A stretch of 64,000 nucleotides of DNA from Catenaria anguillulae PL171 (Eukaryota; Blastocladiomycota; Blastocladiomycetes; Blastocladiales; Catenariaceae). The translations under genes and the position numbers were made by a program. Shown one piece after another: positions 1 to 11,309 of this stretch (position 1 is its first letter; each line of letters opens with the position of its first letter). Location: NCBI GenBank assembly GCA_002102555.1, contig MCFL01000050.1:109911-173910 (forward strand), read 5' to 3'. The notes under the pieces are model-generated. The model did not search any database, had not been told where the DNA came from, and worked only from the letters and a program-made list of their open reading frames with translations.

Positions 1-1323
1 CGGTTGGGCAAGCCGATCCACTTCAAGGGCTGACTGGGCATGTTGAGGGACGCTGGCTTCCAAAGACGCAGTCACGGGTTGAGTGCGCAGCTTGAGCCAC
101 CGGCGCATGGCCGACAGTGCGCTTGCAATATCAAAGTCGTTGGCCAAGTGCGCTTGGATGGCGGCCGTCACCGAGGGCGTATCGGGGACAACGTGGATTG
201 AACGCGATTGGTCTGACGTTGGGATTGCCTGGACCATGATGGAATCAAACAGTTGCACAGCCGCCTCGGCATGTCCCGCTCGAACCAGTCCGGCCATCAT
301 AGTTGTCACATGGGTCGCAGAGAGCAGGTTAGGATCAAATGTTTTGAATGCGGTGACGGCTTGTTCGAATTGGCCAAGCTCCAGCATGGATTCGAATGCC
401 GGGTTGAGGGCACGAGGGCTGGATGCGAGAATGGTGGATCCATAAGTGGTGTAAAGATGGATGACTGTCTTGTGAATGCGGGTCGCCTCCTGTGCCGAGC
501 GGGACCGTGCGGCTTGCGACGTCAGGCCAGACAAGATGTGGGCGAGGAGAGTATCGATAGGGAACGAGTCGTGCATGGCCGGAGGCGCCCCCGTGGAGCT
601 TGACTTTGAAGGGTCGGGCAAGTAGGGTTCAAGGACAGCGAGGGCAGCATATGGATTGCCGATGCGGACGAGTGCGAGAACTTGATGCTCGACGAGTCGA
701 GCAAAGACTGCCCCCGATTTCATGGCACAGCACAACTCGATCGCATCGGATTGACGATGAGTACGCTTGTCGCCAGTGAAGCGCTGCCTGTATGTTGGCC
801 GGACATGGCATTGCGAAATGGTGCTCAACTCGAGCTTGTTGGCAGCATGACCGAGGACAGCGTCTCGCATGCACACGCATTGGCCACAGCGATGGGGCGA
901 CACACTAGAGCTGGTCTCGGGTTGCTTGAACAGCGGCGCAAGGTCGTTGCAAATCGCCAGAATGCGCTCCTGGTCACTGCGCAAGTACGACCTCGACAGC
1001 AGGTACAGGAACCGGGAGATGAGCGGCGCCAGGCGAGGCAGGCATTCCGGGTGCGCTGCCTTTGAGGTCGAGTAGAGCGCCCAGAGCAAGTCGACATTGT
1101 GGTGGTTGGCGTCGAGCAATGCAGACGCAAAGACATGGGTCGCACGTGTTGCCCGCTGGAGCGGCGAGTTGGGTTTGGTCCTAAAGTGGGGCTTGACCTT
1201 GAGCCGGTCGAGCGGGGATCGCAGCTGGAACCGGCGGACAACTTGGGCCAGGACCGGCGTCGATGGAGCCAACGGCAATGGCAGCGGGGCGCATGTGACG
1301 GAGAGCTTTGACCGCAACGCCAT
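1..1323 (-). CDS. PPR-like helical-repeat protein, 3' end cut by window edge
   Basis: An uninterrupted frame of 441 codons runs from an ATG at 1323 to the left window edge with no stop, so the C-terminus is missing. The first ~60 residues are rich in Arg, Leu, Ser and Pro with almost no acidic residues, as in mitochondrial presequences. The rest is mostly helical and contains paired amphipathic helices such as ALVRIGNPYAALAVL (middle) and GLVRAGHAEAAVQLFDSI (near the right part of the frame). These resemble pentatricopeptide or TPR units, which bind organelle RNA or proteins. A CXXC-type cluster (CGQCVC) lies near residue 147. The A1 gene lies downstream of its promoter side. Function in mitochondrial RNA metabolism is inference; only the repeat-like look and leader are seen. 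Confidence 0.7.
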   Translation of the reverse strand, partial: MALRSKLSVTCAPLPLPLAPSTPVLAQVVRRFQLRSPLDRLKVKPHFRTKPNSPLQRATRATHVFASALLDANHHNVDLLWALYSTSKAAHPECLPRLAPLISRFLYLLSRSYLRSDQERILAICNDLAPLFKQPETSSSVSPHRCGQCVCMRDAVLGHAANKLELSTISQCHVRPTYRQRFTGDKRTHRQSDAIELCCAMKSGAVFARLVEHQVLALVRIGNPYAALAVLEPYLPDPSKSSSTGAPPAMHDSFPIDTLLAHILSGLTSQAARSRSAQEATRIHKTVIHLYTTYGSTILASSPRALNPAFESMLELGQFEQAVTAFKTFDPNLLSATHVTTMMAGLVRAGHAEAAVQLFDSIMVQAIPTSDQSRSIHVVPDTPSVTAAIQAHLANDFDIASALSAMRRWLKLRTQPVTASLEASVPQHAQSALEVDRLAQP

Positions 1324-1746
1324 GATGAGATGCTATTACGAGGTGCCAGAAACTATTGCGTCGAGTATTTCATTTGGTATCTGCCTTGAGTGCTCGCTCA
1401 TATTCATTTTTGGGGTACGAATACGTGTTCAGCACGGCAGCGCTGCTCGTGGTCGGTCGTCACAGTTCGAATCGGAGTCGCTGTCTCACATGCATTACTT
1501 ATTTATCATACCGCCAAGTGCAATCACGTCATGTCTCACGGTTGTTGTCATATTGGATGGATCCTTGACCTGGAATCATGCCATAAACCAAAGAAAAATG
1601 CCGATGACTACTTGATTGTCAGTACCCTGTACATTCTCTTTCACATAATCCGTGAATTCTAGGGACACATCCGCTCTACCCCTCGACCAACACGATGCAA
1701 CGGGCATTGTGTCGCGCAAGCAACGTTGACTTGTCTGTCGTTATCG
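1324..1746. other. Intergenic, no gene seen
   Basis: This 423-bp stretch separates the PPR-like start from the A1 stop codon. It is AT-richer than its neighbours. I see no coding frame with support; it should hold the PPR-like promoter and the A1 3' UTR. Confidence 0.4.
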
Positions 1747-2576
1747 TCACTTGTGCAATTGGCGTCGATTCCTCACGAACAGGGCAACGCAGATGAGCAG
1801 CAAGACAACGCCTCCCGCACAGCTAATCACAATCATGAGCATGTTCGAGGTGCCACTTGAGGATTGGGTCGATCCAGAGCTGCCCTCGGTGATCAACACA
1901 GCGGGAAATGTTGTGCCAAGCGTCGGACGAGCGCGTGAGGTCGGGGTTGGCGCGGCTGGTGTGGGAATCGTGACATTGGATGGGCAATTGAAATGAAAGC
2001 GAACTACATTGAGCGTATAGAGCGATTCATGCGATCGAATCAGTGCTTAAGTATCGCAGTGCAAACATGATGGCGAAGGGACGACTGGACGCAACCGTTG
2101 TTGATCGTCTCTGTGATGAGCGTGTCATGCTCGGCCTGTATACCCTTGAGCACGCACGAGTCGTACTCGGAATCCACCTGCCTCCATATTCCGCCTGTCG
2201 GCGAGACGACGCCCACGAGCGCATCGGCATAACCAATCGACTTGACGGATGACGCCCCAGTCACAAGGACATCGCGAATTCCATTGGGCGAGTCTGAACC
2301 TTGAAACAGCGTCTGGGGCCGGTGGATACCGAAAAAGGGGGGTGCTGCGATGCCTTGCTTTGGCGACTTGTCGGAACATGTGACAAAGATGCCAACCACG
2401 TCGGCTGCGACCATATGCACACCCTTTTTGGTTATCGAGTCGGAAGAGGCGCGGTGTGCGATTTCAAGGTCGAGGCGAGTCACAAATGAGTCGCCAGAGC
2501 ACAGGGCCAAGGTGGTGTTGGCCGACGGGTTGATTGTCCCAGGACGGTCGAAAGTTTTGATGTTTGACGATGCCAT
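1747..2576 (-). CDS. A1: type-A C-terminally anchored membrane protein (pair 1)
   Basis: Two exons, 2576-2096 and 2003-1747, join in phase 1 to give 245 residues. The ATG at 2576 is where the A family aligns (MASSNIKTFDRPG); no hydrophobic leader precedes it. The ectodomain has family cysteines in LCSGD, VTCSDK, SCVLKGI and FNCPS, plus the motifs NGIRD and SIGYADALVGV. After the intron come a Ser/Thr/Pro stalk, one membrane helix (MLMIVISCAGGVVLLLICVA) and the tail FVRNRRQLHK, which is shared with A2 and A3. It is transcribed head to head with B1. Family unknown; a beta-prism (VMO-I or jacalin type) ectodomain is only a guess from the spacing of Cys and hydrophobic strands. Confidence 0.85.
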
Positions 2577-3276
2577 GGTGTGCTGATTGTCGAAGAAAGA
2601 GACGTTCATCCAAGGTACATCCGGACTGCGGTTGTAGAGCATGCATTGAGATGTCAAGAAAATGTCAACAGTCAGAGAGCGTGTGGGGCCGGCCAAGGAG
2701 GTCCTCGCGAGATCAAGTAGGTAGGTGAAAAATGGATGATGGACTGAACCCCTTTCTGTGAGTTGTGAGTGTGTGTGTGTGCCCAGGTTGCGAAACCCAA
2801 CTGACACAAATTGAAAACGAACAAAGACATCAGACTTGACACATCAAATTGGCGACATTCACCGCCGCCACACCATCATGATACATATATATATAGTGGA
2901 GGTGTGGGAGCTTGATCAGTTGTGACATGTTTATGTACATGGGAAGTGCACTCGTGATCAAGTGAGACAAGCCCAGAGTTTGTTGGAAGTCTCACTTGGT
3001 ATACAACGGGCGGTTCACCGCAAATAAAGGAAACATCAAATGAAAAGGAGACCTATCGTGGAACCTTCGTCGAAATGCACGTACACTCTCTGCTGGGTCC
3101 CACTTGATCCGCCCAACATTCGTCTGGCGCTTCGGTCTCGCCCTCGCCGCGGCCTCCACCACACTTTTGGTCTCATATATGTAAATACGCATCAATCCAG
3201 CGCAACAAAAGAACCCCGTCTCGACGCTCATGAATCCTCTGATCGTTGTACATACTACAATTCGAAAAACCGCAAA
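2577..3276. promoter_or_regulatory. Shared divergent promoter of pair 1 (A1/B1)
   Basis: This 700-bp region between two opposed start codons holds a GT repeat (about 2766-2781), an AT repeat (2883-2896), a 10-bp inverted repeat (2959-2968 and 2989-2998, CAAGTGAGAC/GTCTCACTTG) and a 17-bp element at 3011-3027. The minus-strand reading of that element, TTATTTGCGGTGAACCG, recurs exactly in the pair-3 promoter at a matching distance from the B gene. Confidence 0.6.
3011..3027 (-). promoter_or_regulatory. 17-bp element shared with pair-3 promoter
   Basis: The minus strand reads TTATTTGCGGTGAACCG. An identical copy is at 23972-23988 (+). Here it lies 250 bp before the B1 ATG; there it is 247 bp before the B3 ATG, in the same orientation relative to the module. 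A 13/17 match sits 241 bp before B2. The role as an operator is inferred. Confidence 0.5.
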
Positions 3277-4233
3277 ATGTCCGCTTCAAATGCCACCGAC
3301 CCTTTGCGAACCTTCTCCCGGCTCATCGCCCTCGGCGGCAATGTGCAGAACCCGCCGACATCAACCAATGGCCTTGGCGAAGCGATTCGTGCGTCCAATG
3401 GCATGGCCCTGTGCCAAAAGCTCATCACCCGGCTCACGCTCGAAGCACGCACCGATCCACAAGGTCTTTCCAGTGTCGCCAACGGAATCGGCGCGCACTG
3501 CAGCGACTCGGACCGAGTCATCGGAATCAATTTCCTTGGCAAACCTCGCCGATTGAACGACGACCTTGTGCCGCAAGTACCCATGAACACAACGTTGGCG
3601 CAGGTTGCAGGGCCCGACGCCATGGACGGAATCAAGGATTTGACGGTGGGAATGGGCACCGTGGTCAATTCGACGGCGACAGGTGAGGCGAAGGAGCGCT
3701 TTGCGATTGTGTCGCTCGGGTATGCGGGAAAGGAACTCAAGTTGGACGGTCTTGCTGCAGGTAACTCGAGTGCAAGTCGTGCAAATGCCACGGCGGTGTC
3801 TGTCAAGAGCAACGGGGTGTGGAGGCAAAGTGAGTCGAGCGCTGCAGGATGTTCATTGACCGCGATCGAGGGCGTGTACCCATCCTTCATTTCAGGCAGT
3901 ATGCTTCCATTTCTGTCCTATCTGCTGTTCAAACCGTCGCTTCTGACTGACGCTAGTCATATGTTTTGCATGGATCGATGCTTTGTTCTTCCAGTTCGCC
4001 TTGTGTTTGCCTGCCCGGCGACCACCCAAGGCGGGTCAAGGGAATCACGTGCATTCATTATCGCCGCCTCGTCCACTGGAAGCACCAACGCGGAGGCCTC
4101 GAGCGGATTCGGCATCACAGAGTATCCATTTATTGCTGCCGGTGTCGCTGTTCTGCTCATCATTTCACTTGTAGTTGGAGTTGGGCGGTTGTGCAGCAGG
4201 CGTCGCAACACCAAGATGTTTGACCCGAGGTAA
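3277..4233 (+). CDS. B1: type-B C-terminally anchored membrane protein (pair 1)
   Basis: Exons 3277-3898 and 3995-4233 join in phase 1 to give 286 residues. The 96-nt intron has no in-frame stop, so an unspliced message would also read through with 32 extra residues. The start MSASNATDPLRTFSRL matches B2 and B3. No signal peptide is visible. Family landmarks are LITRLTLEARTDPQ, HCSDSD, AGPDAMDGIKDLTVGMG, FAIVSLGYAGKELKLDG, GVWRQSESSAAGC and the post-intron VRLVFACPA-type strand (here IRLVFACPA). A membrane helix (FIAAGVAVLLIISLVVGVG) and a basic tail RRRNTKMFDPR end the protein. Sequons such as NATD, NSTA and NSSA suggest the ectodomain is glycosylated, despite the lack of a leader. Partner of A1 by shared promoter. 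Confidence 0.88.
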   Translation: MSASNATDPLRTFSRLIALGGNVQNPPTSTNGLGEAIRASNGMALCQKLITRLTLEARTDPQGLSSVANGIGAHCSDSDRVIGINFLGKPRRLNDDLVPQVPMNTTLAQVAGPDAMDGIKDLTVGMGTVVNSTATGEAKERFAIVSLGYAGKELKLDGLAAGNSSASRANATAVSVKSNGVWRQSESSAAGCSLTAIEGVYPSFISGSMLPFLSYLLFKPSLLTDASHMFCMDRCFVLPVRLVFACPATTQGGSRESRAFIIAASSTGSTNAEASSGFGITEYPFIAAGVAVLLIISLVVGVGRLCSRRRNTKMFDPR

Positions 4234-5392
4234 ATAGGAAGGCATTGTCACGACCAGCAGACCAATGTGGTGTGCATGTAGAAAGACACAAAGCTGGTGG
4301 TTCGCGACACCTTTCGTTTTCTGTTTGTTTCCCATTGCAGAATGTATTATAGATCACCTGAAGGCATGTTGGAGTGGCAAGCTCTCAAGCGGACCACAAT
4401 CCCGATTGCGCCAGGCGAGAGAACACTGGACGGGCAGATAAACCAACTTCAGTGGTACGATGCACGGCGACAGCGATTAGGTCAGCGTCAAAACTGGCGT
4501 GCCAAGAGCCAACTGCGAGTGAATGCTTGCTCGAGCGGCTCTATTCGGATCGGAATGATGGGATGCCGTGACACGTCTGATCGGAGGGACTACCTTCAAT
4601 TGGTGGTTCGAGAACGATTATTGGTAACAAGTGCTGGTGGCTGATGGTCATGCGGTGCGGTGAAGCAGAACAATGTGTGAATGACATTTCGTCATACATA
4701 TATGTAATCATCGCAGCAAAAGGAAGGTGTCAGGATTGGCGCGAGAACAAAGTGAAACCGCGTGCGGCTGGAAAGCAGCGTTCCTGTGTTGCAGGTGGCC
4801 CATGCATGGCGGCAAGCCCACTTGATGGCTGCCCACACAGGCATTTCGGGGGGAGGGGAGGGTTTGCGTTCATCACATCGCAATTATTGCTATTCCCCCA
4901 ACGTTGATGACCCGCTTTCCGTCCTGCAGTCACAGTCGCCATCGCCGCCGTCCTCGCCCGACGCCCGACGCCCGCCCGAACCCGTCCCATTGCTGCCCGT
5001 GCTCGAACCGTCGTCAGCCAATGTGTCGATATTGCGGGCCGCCCTCCCATTCATCCATTGGCTGCCTCTGCTTGTCCGCAATCACATCCCATGACCTTTT
5101 CGGCAGTCACGGTACTTGTCGAGCGCTCCGTTCCCCGTTCCCCGTTCCCCTCTCAGAGAACTCACTCTGATTGTCTGCAATTGTCTCGCACTGCGCATCT
5201 ATCGCCTCACGCCCACGAATGCATGCACCTGCGCCCACTTGAGACTTTCACAGACTTGGTGCACTTATTTGCCAGACTCTCAACTCATTTCGAAAACCGT
5301 TTGTTGCCCCTCCCGCGCCCCAACCCGCTCCTGCTCCAAAACAACATTGCCCTTGTCTTTGGATCGCAATTGGAACTGCCGCCGCCCTCATC
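4234..5392. other. Intergenic, no gene seen
   Basis: About 1.16 kb between B1 and the zinc-finger gene. Short frames here lack codon bias or recognisable motifs. The last ~400 bp are pyrimidine-rich, as in the 5' leaders of other genes in the window, and probably hold the zinc-finger gene promoter. Confidence 0.4.
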
Positions 5393-8300
5393 ATGTCCTT
5401 TCCGTATCCGCAGCAGCAGCATCAGCAGCAGAAGTATGGGCAGCATCAACAGCAGCAGCCACATACCATCCTGCAGCAAGGTCGAGGCCAAGCACAGTTC
5501 GTGGCACTGGCACCCGCCCAAGTTGTGCATAGTGCATCGTCCTCGTCCTCGTCCTCCTCGCAACCGCTGCCACCAACACCATATTCGCAAGTGCACCACG
5601 GCCATAGTCAGCAAGCGCTCATGAACCACCCGTCATCGGCGCTCTTGTTTCCTACCGAACTGTTCAGCTCGACTGTCCCACACCCGGCCCAGTCGCGGTC
5701 GCTTGTCTCGCAGTCGCTGTCGCAGCAGCAGCAGTCGCAGTCTCAGCAGCAGCAGCAGCAGCAGCAGTCGCCCAATGCCTCGCAGCAGCAGAGCCAACGG
5801 TCTGCATCGTTTTCGATTCCGCAGCCCGATACTGCGTCGCTTTCGCTGTTGCTGTCGAGTGGCATTCGGGATCCAAACGGAATGACGACCATCACTCCTC
5901 AAACGCAGCAGGGTTTGGGCTACCAGCAGCAGTACCATCGACCGCCGCGGATACCATCACCAGCTGCACTGGATCATTCAACAGGCTCTGTATTGACGGC
6001 CGACTTGTCGACATCCCACCTGGATGACCTTGCGGGTCTTTTTGGGCCCATACCGCCACAAACGGCTGCCGCCGATGCCCCCGTTTCTGCCGCATGTCCA
6101 CCAACGGCAACGCCGCTCGCCACTCAGGATCTGCAACCCAGCTCTCTCGTTCGCAAACCTCCAGCACCGGCAACAGAGCACCCACAACCGTCGCAGCAGG
6201 CGCAACCATCATCCACCTCGGTTCCTGCCGACAACAAAGACTCGGTCGACGACCACCCTCTTCCTTTTGCCTGCCCGATGGTCTCTTGCCACCGCCGGTA
6301 CAAGACTGTCAAGGCTCTCAAAAAGCACATAGTGGATCACGCCAATGCCCTCACCGGTGATGCCGACGATCGCGATGTGAATGGAATTGTCGAGGAGGAG
6401 GATGCCAACCCGATCGTCACGACGACAACATCAGGCGACGAGTCACTTGCAACCAGGACATGTTCCGTGTGCGGGCGCGTGTTCAAGCGCAAGTCGGATT
6501 GCCAGCGCCATGAGCGGTATGCCCCTCAGCCTCTCATGTTCTCATGTCGACATAGTTTCTCTTTGCCTGACTTTTTCTCGTCACAGTTCACACACCAACG
6601 AACGGCCATTCGCCTGTGCGACGTGTTGCAAACGCTGGACACGCAAAGAGGGTTTGACCAAACACTTGCGCGAATCCGTGACTTGCCGAGCAGCGGAAGA
6701 GCTGCGCGTCAATGGCTTACTTTCTGGCTCGCCCTCGTCCACCCTCGTCTCACCACTCTCGCAGTCGCCCTCAATTACCTCAAGCTCGGGCTCGCCCTCT
6801 TCCATGTCTCCGCCCGTGATCACTCGCCGTGTATCCGCAAATTCCAAACTCTTTTCTCCTCCACATGACCACCTGGCACCTCCTTCGTCCTCATTGGCAT
6901 CGCTCTCCGGATCCGTCCCAACATCTCGCGCAATGCCGCTTCCCAGCCCGCTCGCCACCCCGCCTGCCGTTTCGCGCGCCCTCGCACAGGAATTCACGGC
7001 TCGCGAATCGGGTGCACCTGAACCAGACGATCCGCAATCCACCACGTCTGCTGGTTCGCTCGTGCCTCCACAACCTACAGCCGCGTCCGCAGCCGGTGCA
7101 CAGCAGTCCAACTTGCTGTCGCGGCGAATGATGCGTCGACCGGCGTCCATGATGCACGACGCGTCCTTCATGATTGTCCCTCCACAAGAACAGCAGCCCG
7201 CAGCAGTGGCCAAGGTCGATGATCCGCTCTCGAGCCCAGGCGTTGCACGACTCGCCAGCCTACGCATCCAACGCACAGAATCGCTCGACCTATCCACGAC
7301 CGACCTATCAAAACTCTCGGCATCACCTCGGCCGCCCTCGACCAGGGAAATCCAGCAGCCGCCCGCAAAGCGGCACGCAGGTTCCGGGTCGTCCGCCATC
7401 AATGTGCCCGGAGGGCCTGGATGGATGGGTGACACAGGCGCGCCCGAGCAGGCAGAGGTATTGGCCACGTCACCGCGGTCGCGCGGGCTGGCCAGGCACG
7501 TATTCGCAGATTTTACCCACGTTCCGTATGGCGCGAATCCAATCGGAACCACAGCACTTGCGCGTGCCCCGCACTCGTCGGCGACCACCGCCAACCCCTC
7601 GGCGACCACCGCACCGACAAGCGCGACGACCACCACCACTGCGCGCGGAACGAAACGCCCAGCGTCGTGGTCGCTGCAATCCACGGCCGACGCGCTGCTT
7701 CGCGAAACGCTGTCACGGCCGGACACGGGCGTTGCCGAACCGGCGCCGCCCATGGGCTCGCGCCGCGAAATGCTCGACTTCCCGCTCTTGCACATGATGG
7801 GTGGTGTTCCACACGGCTTTGGCGAAAGCGGATTCAGGCACTCGTTTGTGGGCGTGGCACCTATTCCGCCGAGCTCGAGCTCGGCGAGCGAGACAAAGTC
7901 GACCGTGGCCGGCACTGACTCTTCATGGACTGTGGACGCCAACGGGAACCCCTTGCTTGGTGCAAACCCGTCATCGTCCTCGTCGGCTGCCACGCTTGCC
8001 GGCGGGATGCTTTCGCACATTTCGTTGCCATCATTGACAAACTTGTCCATGCTCAGCCAATCGTCGTCGTCGGTCGCCGCACCTGCGGCTGGGACCACGC
8101 CCATGGGTCCTGCGGCGGCAAGCGTTCAGCCGACCCCACCACTGTCTGCGACCTCGTCCGATATCAAGTCCCCGTCGAGCTTCATGTCGTTTTCGCCCAA
8201 CTTGGGCGGCACCGCTGATAGCACCACGCCCGGTCCGGGTGCGCGCAGAGGCGCAGGCAATTTGGTCCGGATCCCGAGCCACTTGTCGTATGCGAGCTCT

Positions 8301-8834
8301 TTGATTGCGTCGCCTACTTTGGATTCGTTTGAAGGTGCAGCCGCCGTTGCAATGGCAAGCGTTTCTGGACTGGGCATGGGCCAACAAGAGCAAGGCCAGC
8401 AGCAGCACGCGCAACAGGTCCAGTCCTTTAGTCAGTCGCAGCCGACCATGCAGCACTCGCAACCGCCGCCGCCTTCCCTTGTGCAACAAGCGCCAGCGGG
8501 CCCGGGCCAACCAACCATGCTCAAGCTGCAGCCGATTGTCAACCCCGACGGCTCAACAACCATCCGGCTGCCTCCTGGGTTTGTACTTGCACCGGGCCCC
8601 CCGCCGCCTCAACCAAATGGATCTTTCAGTGCCAACTCAATGTCGTTGGCGCAACACCAGTTTGCGCCCGCGGCTGTCCCACAATTTGTCGTACTTCCGC
8701 ACCCACAGCAGCAGGATCAGCCTGGCCAGGCGCAGGGCCAAGCACACGATTTGTCGTCCTGGACGCAGGTGGTGCCGGGTTTAACGCAGGTCGGAATGAT
8801 GACCGCGCAGAATGGGGCATACATGTTGCGGTAA
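5393..8834 (+). CDS. C2H2 zinc-finger transcription factor with poly-Gln/Ser regions
   Basis: Exon 1 (5393-6516) and exon 2 (6587-8834) join in phase 2 to give 1123 residues. The splice falls inside a finger linker and restores HERSHTNERPFAC. Three fingers cluster at residues ~290-410: a degenerate one with C-x4-C spacing (CPMVSC ... KKHIVDH), a classical one (CSVCGRVFKRKSDCQRHERSH, spanning the splice junction) and a third ending in H-x5-C rather than H-x3-H (CATCCKRWTRKEGLTKH). The N-terminus is rich in Gln (CAG/CAA runs) and Ser; the long C-terminus is Ser/Pro/Gln-rich, as in activation or IDR segments. This layout fits a nuclear sequence-specific regulator; target genes cannot be told. 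A 507-codon antisense frame over exon 2 is a composition artefact. Confidence 0.88.
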
Positions 8835-9174
8835 ACTCGCGTGTCCGCATTAGATTATTTTTGTTCCTTTTTTTGGTTCTTTTGTTTGTTTTTCAGTTAC
8901 CCCTCTTCGCGTTTTTCTTGCTTCTTTCGCTTTTTGTATTGGCACCCCCGTGTTTCGCTCCGAGTCGGCTTGCCGTTTTGTACCAATGATTGTCGTTGAG
9001 TGGAAGTAAGTAATGATGTACATAAATGTATCATTGTCGTCATATTCGCAAGCAAGTGTGTAAAGAGTCGTGTAAATGAACAATCAGAACAACCACTATG
9101 ACAACCAAAACGAAAACAAGTCGCTTGCCTAGTAGTCGGACACAATCAATCCCCGCTTGCATGTCTGAAACGCC
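8835..9174. other. 3' ends of two convergent genes
   Basis: This 340-bp, T-rich then A-rich stretch lies between the stops of the zinc-finger gene (+) and the docking-complex gene (-). It is presumably the two 3' UTRs; nothing else is seen. Confidence 0.5.
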
Positions 9175-11309
9175 CTAATCCTTCTTGTCAGTGCCCATCC
9201 TGGCCCTCCGCCGCCTCTTACTCGATCCACCCCCATTCTGCATCCGCTTGGTCAATCCCCGCAAACTCTTGCTTGCCAACTCTTCCCTACTCAACGGCCG
9301 ATCCTCATCCGCATCCTCATCCGAATCCTCATTGTCACCTGTATTCGGCGCAACGATCTGCACCACGACCGCTGTGGGGCCGCGAAGATGTGCATTTCCA
9401 CCTGCCGGTGCGCCCGCCGACCCGGCGCCGCCGCCATTTGCATCCCTGCCCTCGGCCGATGTCGGCGCGGCAGATCCGGGCGCGCTTCCACTTGACCCGT
9501 TTCCATTTGCGCCAGCTGGGGCATTGGGCCCCGTGGGACTGGCTGACGCGAGCTTGGCGCGCGGATTGGTGGCAATTTGGTGCAGAATCAAAAGGTCATT
9601 GACGCGTTCTTCGATGCTGGCCAGGTGCGACAGCAGCGCGTCGGCGGTCGAGGCGCCAGCGGGCAGTTTGATGTCGGCCATGATGAACGGGTTGGTCGTA
9701 ATGGCCGACGAGGCTGCGGGTTGCTGTGGCGAGGTGGGCGACGAAACGGCCGTGGAAGAAGCCGATGGACCAATGTTGGATGACGACGAGGCGGCTGGAG
9801 GGCCAGTCACGGCCGCAGCAGCTGCTGCTGCGGCGGCGGCTTCTGCGTCGTCAGCCGCCACAGGGGTCGTGGACGTGACTGTGACGTTACTGGACCGGAA
9901 CGCGTCAACGAGCTTGAGGACATTTTCGTACAGGCCCGTGACCATGGCCTGGATCTCGTCATTGTGCGCCTGCAATTGCATGCTCTTGTCCCTCGCATCT
10001 TGCAAATGCTTTTCCAACACTCGCAGACGTTTGTTGCGATTGACATCTGCGCGCTTGTTTTCGTCGTCCATGCCGTCGATTTGCCGCTGGATCCGCACAA
10101 GCTCCTCGCCAATCTTTTCCACCTCGTTGTTGACCTGGTTGACATAGTTGAAGAGCGAAAAGTTTTGCTCTTCCACGTCCTTGAACCGCTGCACGAGCTC
10201 GTCGAGCGATTTCACGCCCGTGACTTCTTGGATGTGATTGAGCACCTTTTCGTACGAGGCCACCGACACGTTGAGCACGTCTTGCGAGGACGACGAGGCT
10301 TTCGACAAGCCCGCACCAGGGGCGCCAGCCGCGGCACCTGCGCCGCCCTTGGGCTGTAAGCGGCCGGGCGAGTTGGAGGGCGAGATGGACGAGGCGGTTG
10401 GGTCGAGCCCGGCACTGCCCAGAAGAAGTGCGCCTGCGTGACGGTCGGCTGCCTTGGTCGCAAGGAAATTGCGCAGTTTGCGGTCTTGCTCGAGCGTGCG
10501 GTCGAGTTCCTTGATTTCTTGAATGTATGCTTGGTATTCCTTTTCGGCTTTTTCCGACAGGATGAGGATTTTGGCTTGTGCTTCATCGCTGTAGTTGTGC
10601 CGAGTTGAAGCATGTCAAGTAAGACATCCAATAGTGGAAAGAACAGGTGGCATGTGGCGTACCGTGCTTCATAGGCTGCATTGGAACTCTCAATGATCTC
10701 GGCCATGGCCTTCTTTTGCTCGGTCAACTCACGCTCAAACTTTGTGTACACGGTATCAAACACCAACCGCTCCCTCCTCAAGTTGTCAATCAATCCCCTG
10801 AATCGCTTGTTGTTGGCGAGCGCCCGGTTGTACTTGACGAGCGCCTGGTCCAGCCTGTTTTCTAGAATGCGAATCTGCTTTTCAATGGCAAGCGAATTGA
10901 CCATGGCCGCATTCACGCCGCCCATTTGCTGTCGCTGCTTGGCCATGGCCTTATGAATCTCGTCCATTTCCTTGTCGAGCTCGCCAATATGCTCGGCAGC
11001 CGTCTTCATGCGCCGCTGATGCAAATCTGCGCGCTGGTGCAAGATCTCGGCCTTTTCGGACCCTGTCCCGTTGCGTTTGGTGTCTTCAATGCGCCGCTGG
11101 GCTAGGGCCAGTTCTTGCAGCAAGTACTCGTTGTCACGGCGGAGTTTGTCGATGGCTGACCGCTGCTTTTTGATGAGCTGGCGGGCTTCTTCAGCATAGG
11201 ATTTGCGCTCGGATTCCATGACGCGGAAGGTCCGCTGCAGTTTGGAGTATTCGAGCTCGACGGCACCGTCGTTGGCTTCGCCCGACGTGACAGATTGCGC
11301 GCGGCTCAT
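9175..11309 (-). CDS. ODAD1: Outer dynein arm docking complex subunit (DC2/CCDC114-CCDC63 family)
   Basis: Exon 1 (11309-10663) and exon 2 (10588-9175) join in phase 2 to give 686 residues. Long coiled coils fill residues ~15-370. Family landmarks are the N-terminal ELEYSKLQRTFRVMESERKS, the SSNAAYEA|RDEAQAKI segment across the splice, SYEKVLNHIQEVTGV, VEEQNFSLFNYVNQVNNEVE and a C-terminal PLSREELASK. The family links outer dynein arms to axonemal doublets, so this gene implies motile zoospores. An in-frame ATG at 11369 would add 20 residues; 11309 was chosen because MSRAQS directly precedes the conserved region. A Ser/Pro/Gly linker (~270-310) and an Ala/Ser-rich C-terminal part are insertions relative to animal proteins. 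Convergent with the zinc-finger gene and divergent from Rab5. Confidence 0.9.

Noticed and set aside
4297-4644. 115-codon plus-strand frame after B1
   Set aside because: Starts in the B1 3' UTR and has no coding signature.
6581-8104. 507-codon minus-strand open frame
   Set aside because: Lies wholly antisense to the zinc-finger exon 2, has no recognisable domain, and reflects GC and Ser codon bias.
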